This document shows positions 61,961-64,000 of a stretch of 64,000 nt of DNA, piece after piece. Source of the stretch: Pollutimonas sp036675275. GTDB lineage: Bacteria > Pseudomonadota > Gammaproteobacteria > Burkholderiales > Burkholderiaceae_B. The notes under the pieces are model-generated. The model was not told the origin of the DNA, ran no database searches, and saw nothing but the letters and a program-made list of their open reading frames with translations. Made by a program: the position numbers and the translations under genes. The stretch spans positions 310,001 through 374,000 of the forward strand of contig JAKFFG010000006.1 in NCBI GenBank assembly GCA_036675275.1. Direction: 5' to 3'. The number at the start of each line of letters is the position of its first letter. Position 1 is the first letter of the stretch.

Positions 61961-62614
61961 ATGCAACGCACACTATCTTCTGTTTCTCTCAAGCTCGCCG
62001 CCGTGACCGCGGCGTTGGCGCTATGCGGAACGGCATATGCGGCCACCGGTGACTCCTCATCGGTGCCGGCCACGGCAGCGGCCGCCGCGGCACAGGCAGC
62101 CGCGACTGCGGCGCCGGAACAAGCATCGGGCCAACATCACAAGCACGGCCGCCACCACAAGTCCATGCACGGTCATCACATGCGCGATGCAGCGCTGGTG
62201 GTGCCGGGCTATGGGCCATTGCGTGCCAAGTTCGTTGAATCGCTCGCCCTGACCGATACGCAGACCAAGCTGGTCAAGGAAGCTCAGGCCGAGCAGAAGG
62301 AAGCGTGCAGCGCGCGCCGAGACGCCATGAAGGCCGGGAAGAGCGAACGGATGGAACAGCTCAAGAGTGGCAAGCTTGATCCCAAGGCGGCGTTGAAGCA
62401 GGCTGAAAAAGCACACGATCAGGTTCGCGAGGAACGCAGCAAGCTCAATGAAAAATGGCTGGCTGTCTGGGACGCACTCGATGAAACCCAGCAGAACAAG
62501 ATTGCGGTCCATCTGAATGAGCGTGCCGAGAAATTCGCCAAACGCGCCGAAAAGCATGCGCAAAAGCACGGTGATCGCGGTGCCTCGACCGAACCCGCGA
62601 AGATCGCTTCATAG
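61961..62614 (+). CDS. Spy/CpxP-like periplasmic protein, histidine-rich
   Basis: 217-residue exported protein. A signal peptide ends at AYA (residue 27). A low-complexity A/S/T segment and a histidine-rich block (GQHHKHGRHHKSMHGHHMRD, about 54-73) follow, then a helical Spy/CpxP-like LTXXQ region (LALTDTQTKLVKEAQ; LDETQQNKIAVHLNERAEK). Members are periplasmic chaperones or metal-stress proteins. The His block suggests zinc or copper binding. I chose the ATG at 61961, nine bases after AAGGAAG. Confidence 0.75.
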   Translation: MQRTLSSVSLKLAAVTAALALCGTAYAATGDSSSVPATAAAAAAQAAATAAPEQASGQHHKHGRHHKSMHGHHMRDAALVVPGYGPLRAKFVESLALTDTQTKLVKEAQAEQKEACSARRDAMKAGKSERMEQLKSGKLDPKAALKQAEKAHDQVREERSKLNEKWLAVWDALDETQQNKIAVHLNERAEKFAKRAEKHAQKHGDRGASTEPAKIAS

Positions 62615-62700
62615 GCGGACGGCGGGCTGGCAAGCTCGCGGCTCGACTTACTGTCGCGGGGATGTCAAAATTCGGGCCTGTCTCCTTGGATTCCCGAATA

Positions 62701-64000
62701 ATGACGTTAGAAGTTTTTGATATAGAGTCTCTTGACCTCGAGGCGCGCGGTGTTGCGCGCCGCGAGGGTAAAGTCGTTTTTGTGGAGGGTGCTTTGCCCG
62801 GCGAAAGGGTTGTGGCCCGTATCGCCAAGCGCAAGGCATCTTTCGATACCGCCCGGCTCGAGCAGGTAATCAAGCCATCCTCGCAACGGATCAAGCCCGG
62901 ATGCCCGCATTTCGGCATGTGCGGCGGCTGCGCCATGCAGCACCTGGATGCGTCGGCCCAGGTGGCCATCAAACAGCGCGTGCTGGAAGATACGCTTTGG
63001 CATATAGGACGTGTCCGTCCGGTTACAGTGTTGCCGCCCATGCATGGTCCCACATGGGGTTACCGCTATCGCGCCCGTTTGTCGGTGCGTGCAGTGCGCA
63101 AGAAGGGCGCTGTTCTGGTCGGGTTTCGGGAGCGCCGCGGCAGTTACGTGGCCGACATCGGCGAATGCAGGGTGCTGCCGCCGCATGTGTCCAACATGCT
63201 GCTGCCCTTGCGCGCGCTGGTGGGTGCCTTCGCGCAGCCCGATCGCATACCGCAAATCGAGGTGGCCGTTGGCGACCAGACCACGGTCTTGCTGCTGCGT
63301 CACATGGAAACGCTGACGGATAACGATATCGCCTTATTGCGCGAGTTTGGCCAGAAGCATAATGTGACCTGGTGGCTGCAGCCCAAGGGCCCCGAGACAG
63401 TGCATCCGCTGGATCCCGGCGACGCCGACAAGCTGGCCTACACCTTACCCGAATTCGGCTTGCGCATGCCATATCGTCCCACCGATTTCACGCAGGTCAA
63501 CCACGCGATCAACCGGGTATTGATTTCCAAGGCACTTACGTTGCTGGAAGTCCAGGCGTCGGATCGCGTCGCCGACCTCTTTTGTGGGCTGGGCAATTTC
63601 ACCCTGCCGCTGGCAACCCGTGCCGGCAGTGTGGTCGGTATAGAAGGCAGTGCGGCGCTTACGGAAAGGGCTCTTCAGGCGGCTCGGGACCATGGATTGG
63701 ATGATCGCACCAGTTTTGCCACCTTGAATTTGTTCGAGGTCGATGTGCAGTGGTTGCGCGACCTTGGTCATTTCGATCGCATTCTTATCGACCCGCCGCG
63801 GGAAGGCGCGGAAGCCGTGGCGCGCGCACTGGCCGCCCTGACGCCGGCCGAACGCCCGAAACGCATTGTGTATGTTTCCTGTAGTCCCGCTACCCTGGCG
63901 CGCGATGCCGGGATACTGACGCATGAAGGAGGCTACAAGCTGCTAAGCGCCGGCGTCGTCAACATGTTTCCACATACAGGCCATGTGGAATCCATTGCCG
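62701..64000 (+). CDS. rlmD: 23S rRNA m5U1939 methyltransferase RlmD (cut by window end)
   Basis: The open frame from ATG 62701 runs off the window (433 codons seen). It matches RlmD/RumA, which methylates U1939 of 23S rRNA. A TRAM-like beta-barrel at the start is followed by an iron-sulfur site with Cys68, Cys74 and Cys77 (CPHFGMCGGC). The methyltransferase part has DLFCGLGNFTLPLA, the DPPREGAE motif and the catalytic-Cys region YVSCSPATLARD. The last residues read GHVESIA, near the expected C-terminus. Confidence 0.95.
   Translation, partial: MTLEVFDIESLDLEARGVARREGKVVFVEGALPGERVVARIAKRKASFDTARLEQVIKPSSQRIKPGCPHFGMCGGCAMQHLDASAQVAIKQRVLEDTLWHIGRVRPVTVLPPMHGPTWGYRYRARLSVRAVRKKGAVLVGFRERRGSYVADIGECRVLPPHVSNMLLPLRALVGAFAQPDRIPQIEVAVGDQTTVLLLRHMETLTDNDIALLREFGQKHNVTWWLQPKGPETVHPLDPGDADKLAYTLPEFGLRMPYRPTDFTQVNHAINRVLISKALTLLEVQASDRVADLFCGLGNFTLPLATRAGSVVGIEGSAALTERALQAARDHGLDDRTSFATLNLFEVDVQWLRDLGHFDRILIDPPREGAEAVARALAALTPAERPKRIVYVSCSPATLARDAGILTHEGGYKLLSAGVVNMFPHTGHVESIA

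Noticed and set aside
1..64000. Insertion sequences, prophage, CRISPR arrays, rRNA or tRNA genes
   Set aside because: I saw no transposase-like frame, no regularly spaced repeats and no tRNA-like or rRNA-like stretch in the intergenic gaps, all of which are under about 300 bases. A dedicated tRNA and repeat search was not possible here.

Overview
The window is GC-rich, gene-dense chromosomal DNA from a betaproteobacterium, most probably of the Alcaligenaceae (Bordetella/Achromobacter/Pusillimonas-like). The basis is protein character and context: two stand-alone Bug/TctC-type periplasmic binding proteins, each beside a CaiB/BaiF CoA-transferase; several polar amino-acid ABC systems; a surE-pcm-nlpD block; and a kdp operon. 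The genus cannot be fixed from the sequence alone. I saw no rRNA, tRNA, insertion sequence, prophage or CRISPR array. No gap without a gene exceeds about 300 bases.

Layout. 1-7075: kdp potassium-pump operon (3' end of kdpA, kdpB, kdpC, kdpD, kdpE), with a DUF72 gene coupled to kdpE. 7105-11720: a second DUF72 protein, small membrane ORFs, a PQQ-type sugar dehydrogenase and a TonB-dependent receptor. 11793-17865 (minus): a FadR-type regulator, a 3-hydroxyisobutyrate-dehydrogenase-like enzyme, a complete polar ABC importer, an RpiB-like isomerase and a ribokinase-like kinase, reading as one catabolic operon. 17993-22284: catalase, DUF2784 protein, acyltransferase, dodecin, Mut7-C RNase. 22334-29374: lipoprotein, AapJQM-type amino-acid importer without its ATPase, Asp/Glu racemase, DedA protein, and an Lrp regulator divergent from an EamA exporter. 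29473-36361: an IclR regulator divergent from an acyl-CoA operon (two MaoC hydratases, Bug protein, CaiB transferase, PcaF-like thiolase, PcaIJ-like CoA transferase). 36554-41958: truncated DUF72 remnant, SDR, DUF924, LrgAB, acyl-CoA synthetase, YajQ. 42022-50002: YadGH exporter, NAD(P)HX repair, HAD hydrolase, TadA, a histidine-rich LD-carboxypeptidase, YbiT, YigZ. 49968-54875: LysR divergent from an acyl-CoA dehydrogenase/Bug/CaiB operon. 54943-64000: thioredoxin, purine permease, TsaD, PlsY, SurE, Pcm, NlpD, PolB-like exonuclease, Spy-like protein and RlmD (cut by the window end).

How the genes work together. Three regulator-plus-operon cassettes (FadR, IclR, LysR) are organised around carboxylate or sugar-acid uptake and conversion, and their substrates cannot be read from sequence. 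Each regulator gene faces or flanks a candidate operator: TGGTTTTACCA before the FadR gene, a palindrome with 9-base arms plus a third half-site before the MaoC operon, and a dyad before the acyl-CoA dehydrogenase. A perfect 14-base palindrome lies between the Lrp and EamA genes. The least-described units are the FadR/RpiB/kinase operon and the IclR/MaoC/PcaFIJ operon. In the latter the hydratase appears split into a catalytic and a non-catalytic subunit.
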